Assembly: GCF_001403635.1 (NCBI RefSeq)
Contig: NZ_LN879467.1
Span: 554,769-618,768, forward strand
Direction: 5' to 3'
Length of the DNA stretch: 64,000 nt
DNA from: Clostridium massiliamazoniense
Lineage (GTDB): Bacteria > Bacillota > Clostridia > Clostridiales > Clostridiaceae
Within the stretch, counting starts at the first letter, position 1. Each line of letters opens with the position of its first letter. Both the position numbers and the translations under genes were made by a program. Shown here one piece after another: positions 54,039 through 62,868 of the stretch. The notes under the pieces are model-generated. The model did not search any database, was not told the DNA's origin, and worked only from the letters and a program-made list of their open reading frames with translations.

Positions 54039-54695
54039 ATGAAAAAATATAAATGTATAATTTTTGATTTAGATGGGACGATGTTAGATACAGAAAAAAT
54101 GAATATAATACCATTACAAAAATTAATTAAAGAAGAGTTAAATCAGGATATACCATATAGTGATTTGTTAAAATACAGAGCTTATGCAGGGAAAAAGACA
54201 TTAGAGTTAATAGGATTCAAAGATATTGAGAATTCTTATGACAAATGGGTTAAATATGTTAATGAATATGAAGAAGGTGCAAAATTATATGAGGGTTTTG
54301 ATGAAGTTATTAAAACTCTAGATAAAAATGAAATTATTTGTGCTATTTCAAGTTCAAAAACAAAGGCTCAATATGAAATTGACTTTTTTAAAACTGGGTT
54401 ACAACATTATATGAAATCTGTTATTTTAGCAGAAGATACAAAAAATCATAAACCTCATCCGGAACCACTATTAAAGGTTATTGAGATGTTAAATATAAAA
54501 CCAAAAGATGCAATGTATATTGGGGATACAATTGCAGACTATAAAGCAACAAAAGATGCTGGAATGGATTTTGCTCTAGCTGTATGGGGAGCTACAGACT
54601 TAACAGAAATAAAAGCAGATTATAATTTAAACGAACCAAGAGATATTTTAAAAATATTGGGATTAGAGATTGAAAAGGATATATATTTAAATTAA
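54039..54695 (+). CDS. HAD family hydrolase (PGM/Gph-like)
   Basis: 218-residue HAD superfamily protein of subfamily IA with a helical cap. Motif I is FDLDGTMLDTE, motif II ISSSKTKAQ, motif III KPHPEPLLKV and motif IV YIGDTIADYKATKDAG. It resembles phosphoglycolate phosphatase or beta-phosphoglucomutase-like enzymes; the substrate is not determinable. GGGGGGAG stands 6 bases ahead of the ATG. A methyltransferase gene starts 68 bases downstream. Confidence 0.9.
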   Translation: MKKYKCIIFDLDGTMLDTEKMNIIPLQKLIKEELNQDIPYSDLLKYRAYAGKKTLELIGFKDIENSYDKWVKYVNEYEEGAKLYEGFDEVIKTLDKNEIICAISSSKTKAQYEIDFFKTGLQHYMKSVILAEDTKNHKPHPEPLLKVIEMLNIKPKDAMYIGDTIADYKATKDAGMDFALAVWGATDLTEIKADYNLNEPRDILKILGLEIEKDIYLN

Positions 54696-54763
54696 TAAAA
54701 AAAATAGAAAATAAATAGCTTTTAGATATGAGATAAAAGAAGGAGTAACAAGGGAAAGAATAT

Positions 54764-55369
54764 ATGGACGAACAACATTATGAAAATATATTAAATATAA
54801 AGACTACAGGAAAACAAGATTTAAATGAAACAACTATTCATTACAATAGATATGAACCTACAGATTATGATGTATTAAATAAGTTATGTAAGGAATATAA
54901 TTTTAAAAGTACTGATTCAGTAGTTGATTTTGGATGTGGAAAAGGAAGATTAAACTTTTATTTGAATTACTTTTATAAATGCAAGACAACAGGAATCGAG
55001 ATGAATAATTATTTTTATAAACAAGCCTTAGAAAATAGGAAGTCTTATTTAGAAAAATATAAAAAAGATGAAGAGAAAGTAAATTTTATTTGTATATTAG
55101 CAGAAAAATATATAATTAATAAAGAAGATAATAAATTTTATTTTTTCAATCCATTTTCAGTAGAGATATTTATGAAAGTTGTAGATAATATTTTAGGATC
55201 AGTATATGAAAATAATAGAGAGATAGAAATTATATTGTTTTATCCATCTGATGATTATATATTCTTTTTAGAACAATATACACTTTTTAATTTAGAAAAA
55301 GAGATAAGATTAGATAAGTTTAATAATGATAATAGGGATAGAATTTTAATATATAAATTTGAAATTTAG
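54764..55369 (+). CDS. Class I SAM-dependent methyltransferase
   Basis: 201 residues with a SAM-binding motif I (VVDFGCGKGRLNFYL, about 50-64), an acidic residue at the end of strand 2 (TGIEMNN), and a motif IV-like FYFFNPFS. The FFNPF motif and overall size resemble uncharacterised Firmicute methyltransferases; the target is unknown. AAGGGAAAG lies 6 bases before the ATG. It probably shares a transcript with the upstream HAD gene, and a terminator follows at 55439. Confidence 0.85.
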   Translation: MDEQHYENILNIKTTGKQDLNETTIHYNRYEPTDYDVLNKLCKEYNFKSTDSVVDFGCGKGRLNFYLNYFYKCKTTGIEMNNYFYKQALENRKSYLEKYKKDEEKVNFICILAEKYIINKEDNKFYFFNPFSVEIFMKVVDNILGSVYENNREIEIILFYPSDDYIFFLEQYTLFNLEKEIRLDKFNNDNRDRILIYKFEI

Positions 55370-55438
55370 TTGGAATTAAAGTAAATTTAACCTTCAAGTA
55401 TAGTTAACTAGTTAAAATTTGAATTAGATTATTAAACT

Positions 55439-55496
55439 AAAAAGGATTATCTTTAAATGAAGAAAAATCTCATTTTAAGGATAATCCTTTTTATTT
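55439..55496. terminator. Terminator after methyltransferase gene
   Basis: AAAAAGGATTATC.TTAAATG pairs with CATTTTAA.GATAATCCTTTTT; usable in both directions between convergent genes. Confidence 0.88.
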
Positions 55497-55505
55497 AAGT
55501 TGTTT

Positions 55506-55868
55506 TTATTGGATTTCTTCTACTAATTGAATTAACACACCATTTGGATCTTTAATAAAAAAGAATTTTATATGAGGTGTTGGTTCAAAAGGACCGCTAT
55601 GTATGTTTATACCTTCTGATTTTATTTTTTCTATCATTGTAGTTATAGAATCGACTTTGAAGCCCATTGATATATTTTCACTGTGAGAAAGATTATCCCC
55701 TTCCTTATCTTTTATTAATTCAATTTCTACTTCGCCAGCCTTTAAAAAAGCGATTTCAACAGGGCCAATATTAAATTTTTTAGATATTTTAAGGTTTAAA
55801 ATATTTTCATAAAATTTTATTGATTCTTCTAAGTTATTTACGTGTATTGTGTTCCATAATAATTTCAT
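55506..55868 (-). CDS. VOC (glyoxalase/dioxygenase) family protein
   Basis: 120-residue vicinal-oxygen-chelate fold protein with two beta-alpha-beta-beta-beta modules: LLWNTIHVNNLEESIKFYENIL at the N-terminus and HSGPFEPTPHIKFFFIKDPNGVLIQLVEE at the C-terminus. Candidate metal ligands are His9, the glutamate of VEIEL and the glutamate of QLVEE. It could be a lactoylglutathione-lyase-like enzyme or a resistance-type binding protein; the substrate is unknown. AGGAGG lies before the ATG. Monocistronic. Confidence 0.9.
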   Translation of the reverse strand: MKLLWNTIHVNNLEESIKFYENILNLKISKKFNIGPVEIAFLKAGEVEIELIKDKEGDNLSHSENISMGFKVDSITTMIEKIKSEGINIHSGPFEPTPHIKFFFIKDPNGVLIQLVEEIQ

Positions 55869-55990
55869 AAAAATCCTCCTAAATAAATATAATCTTATAT
55901 AATAATAACACTTTATTTAGAGATTATCATTATATGGAATTAACAAAATTAGTTATTATAATTTATTTAGTTTGTAAGTATAAAAAATTC

Positions 55991-56437
55991 TTAATTTAAA
56001 TATAACAAATTTTCTACTAAAGATTCCCAAACTTTAGGAATGACTATAGTTATATTTCCTAATTTATTTGAAAGAGCAAAATTAGAAACAGCATTTTTAG
56101 TTGAGTTATCATATACTCCGGTAAATTGGATTTCTTTATATCCTATACAATATAAATAATGTTGAAGAAGTGTAACAAAATCATTTTTTTCACCTGGTAT
56201 TAATATAGGAAGATTATTTTTTATCCCTTCAAGAAGCTTTCCATCAAAATCATTACAAATAGAAACAGGGAACCCCTCTAATCTTTGTAAAGCATAAATT
56301 AATGCAATAGTTAATTCTTTATTATATAAACCATCGCAAGAAATTAAAAAACCCCTTTCTTTAGAATATCTGCAATTTAAATAATCTTGTATATCTTTAA
56401 TTTTTTCATCTTTTAATTTTTGAATTTCTACACTCAT
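55991..56437 (-). CDS. Peptidoglycan-binding-like double domain protein
   Basis: 148 residues with two degenerate peptidoglycan-binding (PGBD-1-like) modules: IKDIQDYLNCRYSK...FLISCDGLYNKELTIALIYAL (about 12-53) and FVTLLQHYLYCIGY...FTGVYDNSTKNAVSNFAL (about 86-124). The same arrangement occurs as the accessory region of clostridial spore-cortex or GH25/DUF1906-type lysins, but no hydrolase domain or signal peptide is present here. It may be a free wall-binding accessory or the remaining half of a lysin. GAGGTG lies 5 bases before the ATG. Confidence 0.7.
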   Translation of the reverse strand: MSVEIQKLKDEKIKDIQDYLNCRYSKERGFLISCDGLYNKELTIALIYALQRLEGFPVSICNDFDGKLLEGIKNNLPILIPGEKNDFVTLLQHYLYCIGYKEIQFTGVYDNSTKNAVSNFALSNKLGNITIVIPKVWESLVENLLYLN

Positions 56438-57092
56438 TTTTACACCTCATTAAATGTATTTTATCTAATATTATTAGTATTTGAAATTGTTAAATTTTTA
56501 TCACTTAGAAGTGAATAAACTATACGGATAATTTTTAAATAAAATTTAATTTATAGTAAATACAGTATATTCAAATATGCTATTCAATTTGATGATAAAG
56601 AATACTCTTTATTTTTATTATAGTATGTTATTGTAAAAATATTAAATGTTGATAATTAGCATATTTATATATAAATATAAAATTAAAAATAAAAGTAATA
56701 AATATATAATATAAAAAAATTATTATGATAATAAAATTTTTCTATTAGTATTAAAATAATAAAAATATAAAATGGTGAGTTAGAAATAAAAATAGATATT
56801 ATATGGAAAAGATATAGTAATTTACATAGAAGATTATACTTATGAAGATATTTTATTTTTTAATAAATTAAATAAATTTTTATACAGTATATAAAATTAT
56901 TTAAAATATAGTTTTATAAGGTTATTAATAATAAATTAGTAGATATGAAGCTTTTATTTTGAAAAGAGAAAGAGAAATTTAGAAAAAAACTTTAAAATAA
57001 ATTTAAAAAGTATATACTTTATTTATAATTAAAGAACTTTAATTATTATATTTCGAAAAAAAGAGTAGTCTAAATAAGGAGGGGTATATATA
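56438..57092. other. Very AT-rich, probably decayed region
   Basis: About 650 bases with no supportable gene. An open stretch near 56800-56900 reads YGKDIVIYIEDYTYEDILFF and on, ending in several stops, and looks like degraded coding sequence. It leads into two gene fragments, supporting a scarred region. No terminator or RNA was seen. Confidence 0.4.
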
Positions 57093-57395
57093 GTGACGAG
57101 TTTATTATTAGAAGCAGAAAGATGTCTTTTATGTAAAAAACCTAGATGTAAGAGTAATTGTCATATTAACACACCTATACCAAAGATAATGAAATTGTAC
57201 AAAGAAAATAAATTAACAGAAAGTAGAAGTATATTGTTTGAAAATAATCCTTTATCTATAATTTGTTCTGTAGTTTATCCACATGATAAACAATGCAAAG
57301 AAAATTGTGTAAGTTGTTGCAGGAATAAGAACACCTATGCCAATTTTTCAATTAGAAGAATAAAAGTATGCTTACTAAAGAAGAAGCTATATTAA
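57093..57395 (+). pseudogene. Truncated, frameshifted GltD/DPD N-terminal fragment
   Basis: Starts GTG after AAGGAGGGG and encodes the Fe-S N-terminal domain of the glutamate synthase small subunit / dihydropyrimidine dehydrogenase family: EAERCLLCKKPRCKSNCHI, IPKIMKLYKENKL, NNPLSIICSVVYPHDKQC. After KENCV the family sequence moves to the next frame (AGIRTPMPIFQLEE then a stop), so a frameshift is present. The NAD(P)H and FAD domains (about 350 residues) are missing. It is followed at once by a piece of a different gene. Confidence 0.8.
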
Positions 57396-57511
57396 AGGTT
57401 GAAGCAAAACAATTAGATACATTGTTACATCCAAACTTTGATACAGCTTCAGTTAAAGAAGCAATTCCAATTGCAATAGGACTTCCAGCATCACCTTTTG
57501 TATTGTTTTAG
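57368..57511 (+). pseudogene. Pyruvate phosphate dikinase fragment
   Basis: A 47-codon open frame reads MLTKEEAILKVEAKQLDTLL followed by HPNFDTASVKEAIPIAIGLPASP, which is the conserved linker ahead of the phosphohistidine domain of PPDK (typical form: TKEEAVLRVDPKQLDxLLHP, ATPIAKGLPASPG). It lacks both ends and overlaps the end of the gltD-like fragment, giving a chimeric junction. It is too short to be functional. Confidence 0.82.
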
Positions 57512-57691
57512 TATCTCACTTAAATTTATTTTAGCTATTATTAGTCCTACTGTATATTAAAAAATTATTAATCTAAGAAAAATAAACATATACCTTGAGA
57601 TAATTTTTATAAATTAACTTAATGTAAGGAGTTTGTAAGAAGTTATATGTAAAATACAAGGTGTAAAGAGAAAAAATGGGAGGTAAAGAAA

Positions 57692-58369
57692 ATGAGTATT
57701 TTAAAAACAAATAATTTAATTAAGATATACGGAAATGGAGTTAATATAGTTAGAGCTTTAGATAATGTCAATATAGATATAAATGAAGGAGAATTTGTTG
57801 CAATTATAGGAACATCTGGAAGTGGTAAATCAACTTTATTAAACATGCTTGGAGGTCTTGATAAATCAACTAATGGAGAAGTTATTATATCAAATAGGAA
57901 CCTTAATAATATGAAAGATGAAGAACTTACGATTTTCAGAAGACGAAATATAGGATTTATATTTCAAAATTATAATTTAGTACCTATTTTAAATGTTTAT
58001 GAAAATATTGTATTGCCAATAGAATTAGATGGAGTAAAAATAGATAATCATTATATCAATTCAATAATAAATACCTTAGGATTAAAGGAAAAATTAAATA
58101 ATATGCCTAATAATCTTTCGGGAGGACAACAACAAAGAGTTGCTATAGCAAGGGCCCTTGCAACTAAACCTACTATTATTTTGGCTGATGAGCCAACTGG
58201 AAATCTTGATAGTAAAACTAGTCTTGATGTTATAGGATTATTGAAAATAACCAGTAAACAATTTAATCAAACTATGGTTATGATTACTCATAATGAAGAA
58301 ATAGCTCAAATGGCAGATAGAATTATAAGAATAGAGGATGGAAAGGTTACTGTAGGAGGTAGGGCTTAA
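57692..58369 (+). CDS. ABC transporter ATP-binding protein (MacB/LolD/Bce type)
   Basis: 225-residue ATPase with Walker A GTSGSGKST, signature LSGGQQQRVAIARAL, Walker B IILADEPTGNLD and switch histidine ITHNEE. The LSGGQQQRVAIARALA and ADEPTGNLD forms are typical of ATPases working with FtsX/MacB-fold permeases, such as BceA and VexP-type. AGGTAAAG precedes the ATG. The stop overlaps the permease start by one base. Together with the two-component genes downstream it forms a probable antimicrobial-peptide sensing and detoxification module. Confidence 0.93.
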   Translation: MSILKTNNLIKIYGNGVNIVRALDNVNIDINEGEFVAIIGTSGSGKSTLLNMLGGLDKSTNGEVIISNRNLNNMKDEELTIFRRRNIGFIFQNYNLVPILNVYENIVLPIELDGVKIDNHYINSIINTLGLKEKLNNMPNNLSGGQQQRVAIARALATKPTIILADEPTGNLDSKTSLDVIGLLKITSKQFNQTMVMITHNEEIAQMADRIIRIEDGKVTVGGRA

Positions 58370-60894
58370 TGAAGTTTGAAAATAATAATAATAAAGCTGT
58401 TAAAAAACTTATAGATGCATCTTTAAAATCAAATAGGATTAGAAATATATTTGCTATAATTGCTATAGTTTTGACTACTTTTATGATTTCTTCCGTTTTC
58501 AGCATAGGAATTAGTTTTATACAAAATTATAAAACTATGCAATTAAGAATGGAAGGAAATGTTTCTAATGTGGCTCTTAGTAAAGTAACTCCAAAACAGT
58601 TAGAAGAAATTGAGAAGTTAGGAGTTTTTAAATCTATTGGATATGAAATAAATGTTGGGAAGATAGATTTACTTAATTCAAATAATAATAAAATTAACGT
58701 ATATATGCAATATTATAGTGATGAAGATTGGAACAAGCAAATTAAACCATGTATAAGTGATGTTGAAGGAACTTATCCAACTAAGGAAAATGAGATTATG
58801 ATGTCAAGAAAAGCTTTAGAATTTTTAGGACTAAATAAAGCTAAAATAGGAGATAAAATTAATATTTCTTATAATATAAAAGATCAAGGGAAAAGTGGAG
58901 ATTTTATACTAAGTGGAGTTTATACTAATTACGCTTATACAGCAGATACAGGATATATATTAGTTTCTAAAGAGTTTGTAGATAAAAATAATTTATCATT
59001 AGAGAAAGATGGAAGACTATATATGACTGTTAAAAATAAATATAAGAGAACTATTGAAAATACTTTAAAGGAAAAAATAAATTTAAATTCAGGACAAGAA
59101 TTTAAATTTAGAGGTAACTTAAATGAGGATTCTTTAAAATCTTCAATTAAAGTAATTGCTTTAGTTTTAATCATAGTTGGTTTTCTTGTTTTAAGTGGGT
59201 ATTTACTTATTTATAATGTTATGTATATTTCGGTAATTAAGGATATTAATTTTTATGGATTATTAAAGACTATAGGTACTTCTCCAAGACAAATAAGAAA
59301 GATAGTAAAAGGGCAAATTTTAAAGTTGTCCATTGTAGGAATTTTTATAGGACTAATTTTAGGAGCTATAGTTTCCTTTGGAATAGTTCCACTTGCTATT
59401 AAGAATTTTTTTGATGGTACTATGGGTGGTGCTATGCCTAGTGAGGTTTCTTTTAATCCTATAATTTTCATAGGGGCAACTTTATTTTCTTTTTTAACAG
59501 TAGTACTAAGTTGTAAGAAACCAGCTAAAATAGCAAGTACTATTTCACCAATAGAGGCTTTAAGATATATAGGAAGCACACCTAAAAAACAAAGGAATAT
59601 TAGAATGTCCAATAATGGTGGAAAACTATATAAAATGGCTTGGTATAATGTTTTTAGAGATAAAAAGAGGGCTTTTATAGTATTTTTATCATTATTTATG
59701 GGAATATTAACTTTTCTTAGTGTAAGTACTTTTGTAAAAAGCATAGATATTAATAATTATATTAAGAAATATATTAAAAATGATTTTCAAATTGAAGATA
59801 ATCAGTTAAGTGAAAAATTAACTGATGATGATATTGAAAGTATAAAAAATATGAAAGGAGTAACTGGAGTTACTTCTACTAAATTAGCAAAGATGAATAT
59901 TGATTTAAATAATGGTGCTTTTGTAAAAATAATAGAAGATAGTTTGAAAAAAGACGGAATGAATGAGGGGGAAATAAATAAAGTTATAGAATCTATGAAG
60001 AAAAATTCAAATAATAGTTCTACTTGGATTGTTGGAGTTACTGATAAAGAAATTGAAGATTACAATAAGAATACAAAAAATAAAATAAACTTAAAAGATT
60101 TTAAGGATGGAAATTTAGCTTTAATTAAAGAACCATATGTTAAGGAAAACTCTTATGATTATAATGAATTAAGCGGAAAGTCATTAGTTTTACAATCAAT
60201 GGACAAAGAAGAAAAGGGGACATTTTCTATGGTGATAGCTGATGATAAGGAAGATGTATTAACAGGTTGGGCAATACCAAAATTACCATGGATGCCTGTT
60301 ATTTATGTAAGTATAGATACCTTAGAAAAATTAAATAATAAATTTGTTAATTATATGGTATATATAGATGTAGAACCTAGTTATGAAAGTAGCATAAAAA
60401 AACAATTAGAAAGTTTGACAAGTGTAACAGGAACTTGGTTAAGTTCAAAAACAGAAAAAATAGAAGGAATTAAAAGTATGAAAATGACTATAAATATTTT
60501 AGGTGGAGGTATTTCACTAATACTTATTTTAATAGGGCTATTAAACTTTATAAATGTAATGATAACAGGGATAAATGCTAGACTTAAAGAATTAGCTATA
60601 TTAGAGAGCATAGGAATGACAAAAAAACAAATCAAAAAAGTATTAACCTATGAAGGCGTCTATTATGCAGTAATAAGTAGTGTTTTTATGTTAACTATAG
60701 GATTAGGAGTAATATATGGAGTTTCAACATTATCAAAGTCAATAGCAGATTATGCAACTTTTATATTTCCAATAATTCCACTAGTAATTTTAATAATTTG
60801 TATATTTTTAGTATGTCTAATAACTCCAAGTGTAGTCTTTAAAATAGGTGCGAAAAAAACTGTTACAGAAAGACTTAGAGAAATAGAGAATTAA
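58369..60894 (+). CDS. FtsX-family ABC permease
   Basis: 841 residues. A span near 25-45 precedes an extracytoplasmic domain (about 50-260). Three more spans follow with the FtsX domain features (about 262-390: GYLLIYNVMYISVIKDINFYG, LLKTIGTSPRQIRKIV). A span near 420-440 leads to a second outer domain (about 450-690), then a final FtsX-type four-span end (LKELAILESIGMTKKQIKKVL). It is thus a double-FtsX permease of the MacB/Bce superfamily. AGGAGG precedes the ATG. The substrate is unknown; peptide antibiotics are likely. Confidence 0.9.
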   Translation: MKFENNNNKAVKKLIDASLKSNRIRNIFAIIAIVLTTFMISSVFSIGISFIQNYKTMQLRMEGNVSNVALSKVTPKQLEEIEKLGVFKSIGYEINVGKIDLLNSNNNKINVYMQYYSDEDWNKQIKPCISDVEGTYPTKENEIMMSRKALEFLGLNKAKIGDKINISYNIKDQGKSGDFILSGVYTNYAYTADTGYILVSKEFVDKNNLSLEKDGRLYMTVKNKYKRTIENTLKEKINLNSGQEFKFRGNLNEDSLKSSIKVIALVLIIVGFLVLSGYLLIYNVMYISVIKDINFYGLLKTIGTSPRQIRKIVKGQILKLSIVGIFIGLILGAIVSFGIVPLAIKNFFDGTMGGAMPSEVSFNPIIFIGATLFSFLTVVLSCKKPAKIASTISPIEALRYIGSTPKKQRNIRMSNNGGKLYKMAWYNVFRDKKRAFIVFLSLFMGILTFLSVSTFVKSIDINNYIKKYIKNDFQIEDNQLSEKLTDDDIESIKNMKGVTGVTSTKLAKMNIDLNNGAFVKIIEDSLKKDGMNEGEINKVIESMKKNSNNSSTWIVGVTDKEIEDYNKNTKNKINLKDFKDGNLALIKEPYVKENSYDYNELSGKSLVLQSMDKEEKGTFSMVIADDKEDVLTGWAIPKLPWMPVIYVSIDTLEKLNNKFVNYMVYIDVEPSYESSIKKQLESLTSVTGTWLSSKTEKIEGIKSMKMTINILGGGISLILILIGLLNFINVMITGINARLKELAILESIGMTKKQIKKVLTYEGVYYAVISSVFMLTIGLGVIYGVSTLSKSIADYATFIFPIIPLVILIICIFLVCLITPSVVFKIGAKKTVTERLREIEN

Positions 60895-60958
60895 GAAAGT
60901 CTAAATGGCATAGAGTTAATAATTAAAATATACAGTAAATGTTAAAAATATAAAAAGT

Positions 60959-61020
60959 TTAAGGGGTGCCGCTAGGTAGCCCTATATTCTTTGATATAAT
61001 TATTATATAGGGGGAGATTA
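60959..61020 (+). promoter_or_regulatory. Promoter-proximal inverted repeats upstream of response regulator
   Basis: GGGGTGCC / GGTAGCCC can fold (about 60963-60983), and CCCTATAT (60981-60988) is inverted as ATATAGGG (61007-61014). There is no T tract, so an operator rather than a terminator is likely. It separates the transporter genes from the two-component genes. Confidence 0.4.
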
Positions 61021-61022
61021 GG

Positions 61023-61697
61023 ATGGAGAGTATTTTAATTGTAGAGGATGACAGGTTACTCAATAGAGGTGTTTCATTTGCTTTAAGAAAGGAAGGATAT
61101 GAAGTTATCTCAGCATATTCAAGGGCGGAAGCAATGCAAGTTATTTTAAGTAAAAAAATAGATTTTTTACTTTTAGATATTAATTTACCAGATGGTAATG
61201 GGATAAGCTTATGCAAGGAAATAAGGGAGAAAGCAGAGTTTCCTATTGTATTTTTTACAGCAAATGATACTGAAGAAGATATGGTTAAGGGCTTTGAAGG
61301 AGGTTGTGATGATTATATAGCAAAACCATTTTCAGTAGAGTTACTTAAATATAAGATAAATGCAACTCTTCGAAGAAAAGAACGGATAAATAAAAGTATT
61401 TTTGAATATAAAAATTTAAAAATAGATTTTCAAAGAATGACTGTTTATATTAATAATAAAGAAATTAATTTAACTGCTACGGAATTTAAATTATTAGAGC
61501 TTTTTGCAAAAAATAAAGGAAAGGTAATTACTAAAGAAATAATTTTAGAAAAAATTTGGGATAGTAATGGGAATTTTGTTGATGAGAATACTATCAGCGT
61601 TAATATAAGGCGTCTTAGAAAGAAAATAGAAAAGGACCCTAAAAGTCCAGAATATATAATTACTGTATTTGGTGTTGGGTATAGTTTTGGGGAATAA
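61023..61697 (+). CDS. OmpR/PhoB-family response regulator
   Basis: 224 residues: receiver domain (1-115) with acidic pocket VEDD, phospho-acceptor Asp52 (LLLDINLPDG) and the Lys in YIAKPF; winged-helix domain (about 128-222) with LTATEFKLLELFAKNKGKVI, ENTISVNIRRLRKKI and the C-terminal VFGVGYSF. It binds DNA as a phosphorylated dimer, probably at the repeat upstream or at the ABC transporter promoter. GGGGGAG precedes the ATG. The sensor kinase gene follows four bases after. Confidence 0.94.
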   Translation: MESILIVEDDRLLNRGVSFALRKEGYEVISAYSRAEAMQVILSKKIDFLLLDINLPDGNGISLCKEIREKAEFPIVFFTANDTEEDMVKGFEGGCDDYIAKPFSVELLKYKINATLRRKERINKSIFEYKNLKIDFQRMTVYINNKEINLTATEFKLLELFAKNKGKVITKEIILEKIWDSNGNFVDENTISVNIRRLRKKIEKDPKSPEYIITVFGVGYSFGE

Positions 61698-61701
61698 ATT
61701 T

Positions 61702-62724
61702 ATGGATGTGAGTTTTGATAGAATAAACAAAGTGTTTAAATTTGGTGTTATATCTTTAGTAATTATATTAAATATCTTAGTTTATTTTTTAGAGGTAAAT
61801 TTACTTATATCAATAGTTATATTAATTTTTTCTTTTTTTATAGTTGGTGGATTTTTTCTTTATGAAGAGTTATATAAAAGGCATATGAAAAGTAATTTTG
61901 AACAATTATCTAATATGTTAACTGCTATTATAGATATGCGAGAGGAAGAGGTATTTTCAACAGTAGAGGATACTATTTTAGGAAAATTGCAATTTCAAAC
62001 TAATAAGTTAACTAATATATTAAAGAATCAGAATAAGCGAATAGAAAGTGAGAAAAATGAAATTAAGTCATTAATTTCAGATATAGCCCACCAGTTAAAA
62101 ACTCCTTTGACCAACTTAAGAATGTATGGAGAATTTTTACAAGATGAAAATTTAAGTGAGGATGAAAGGAAAGAATTTAATGAAATAATTTTATTATCAT
62201 TAAATAGGTTGAGTTTTTTAATCGAAAACATGATAAAGATGTCTAGATTAGAAAGTGGAGTAATACAATTGAAGCCAGAGTTAGCACCATTAAATGAGAC
62301 ATTGTTTAATGCTTTAAAGAATGTACAAAAAAAGGCGAAAAATAAAAATATAAATATTGAAGTTCAAAAGGTGGAACAAGTTAATATAATCCATGATAAA
62401 AAGTGGACAAGTGAAGCTATATTTAATGTTATAGAAAATGCAGTAAAATATACAAAAAGCAATGGTATGATAAAGATAAAAATAACAAATTATGAAATAT
62501 TTTTAAGAGTAGATATTGAAGATAATGGAATGGGGATAAGTGAAGAAGAGTTACCAAAAATATTTACTAGATTTTATCGTGGTCAAAATGTTACAGAGGA
62601 AGAGGGGCTAGGTATAGGCTTATATTTGACAAGAGAAATAATATCTAGACAAGGTGGATATATTAAGGTTTCTTCTAATGAAAAAGGAACAATTTTTTCT
62701 TTATTCTTTAAAAAGGACATTTGA
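61702..62724 (+). CDS. Sensor histidine kinase, intramembrane-sensing type
   Basis: 340 residues. Two spans (about 14-30 and 34-53) separated by only a few outer residues, as in BceS-like kinases that sense through a partner transporter. The DHp helix carries the phospho-accepting His130 (SDIAHQLKTPLTNLR). The ATPase domain has NVIENAVKYT, DNGMGIS and GLGIGLYL. The start is the ATG at 61702 with TGGGG 9 bases ahead; the longer frame lies inside the regulator gene. Linked to the ABC exporter upstream, it probably reports peptide stress. Confidence 0.92.
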   Translation: MDVSFDRINKVFKFGVISLVIILNILVYFLEVNLLISIVILIFSFFIVGGFFLYEELYKRHMKSNFEQLSNMLTAIIDMREEEVFSTVEDTILGKLQFQTNKLTNILKNQNKRIESEKNEIKSLISDIAHQLKTPLTNLRMYGEFLQDENLSEDERKEFNEIILLSLNRLSFLIENMIKMSRLESGVIQLKPELAPLNETLFNALKNVQKKAKNKNINIEVQKVEQVNIIHDKKWTSEAIFNVIENAVKYTKSNGMIKIKITNYEIFLRVDIEDNGMGISEEELPKIFTRFYRGQNVTEEEGLGIGLYLTREIISRQGGYIKVSSNEKGTIFSLFFKKDI

Positions 62725-62825
62725 TAGATAGATTAATTTAACATGTTTAGAATGAAATAAATTAAAATTTAACTATAGAGTTTAAAGCTTAATTTAAATT
62801 AAGTAATAAATATTAGAATAAATAA

Positions 62826-62858
62826 AAATGACAAGGGATATCCCTTGCCATTTTATTT
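62826..62858. terminator. Bidirectional terminator
   Basis: AATGACAAGGGATATCCCTTGCCATT in two arms: CAAGGG / CCCTTG flanked by AATG / CATT with one mismatch. It lies between the convergent kinase and Asn-rich protein genes. Confidence 0.75.
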
Positions 62859-62868
62859 ATTATATAGA

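Noticed and set aside
59253-59744. Minus-strand ORF of 163 codons inside the FtsX permease gene
   Set aside because: Antisense shadow of a well-conserved membrane gene; hydrophobicity derives from the opposite strand.
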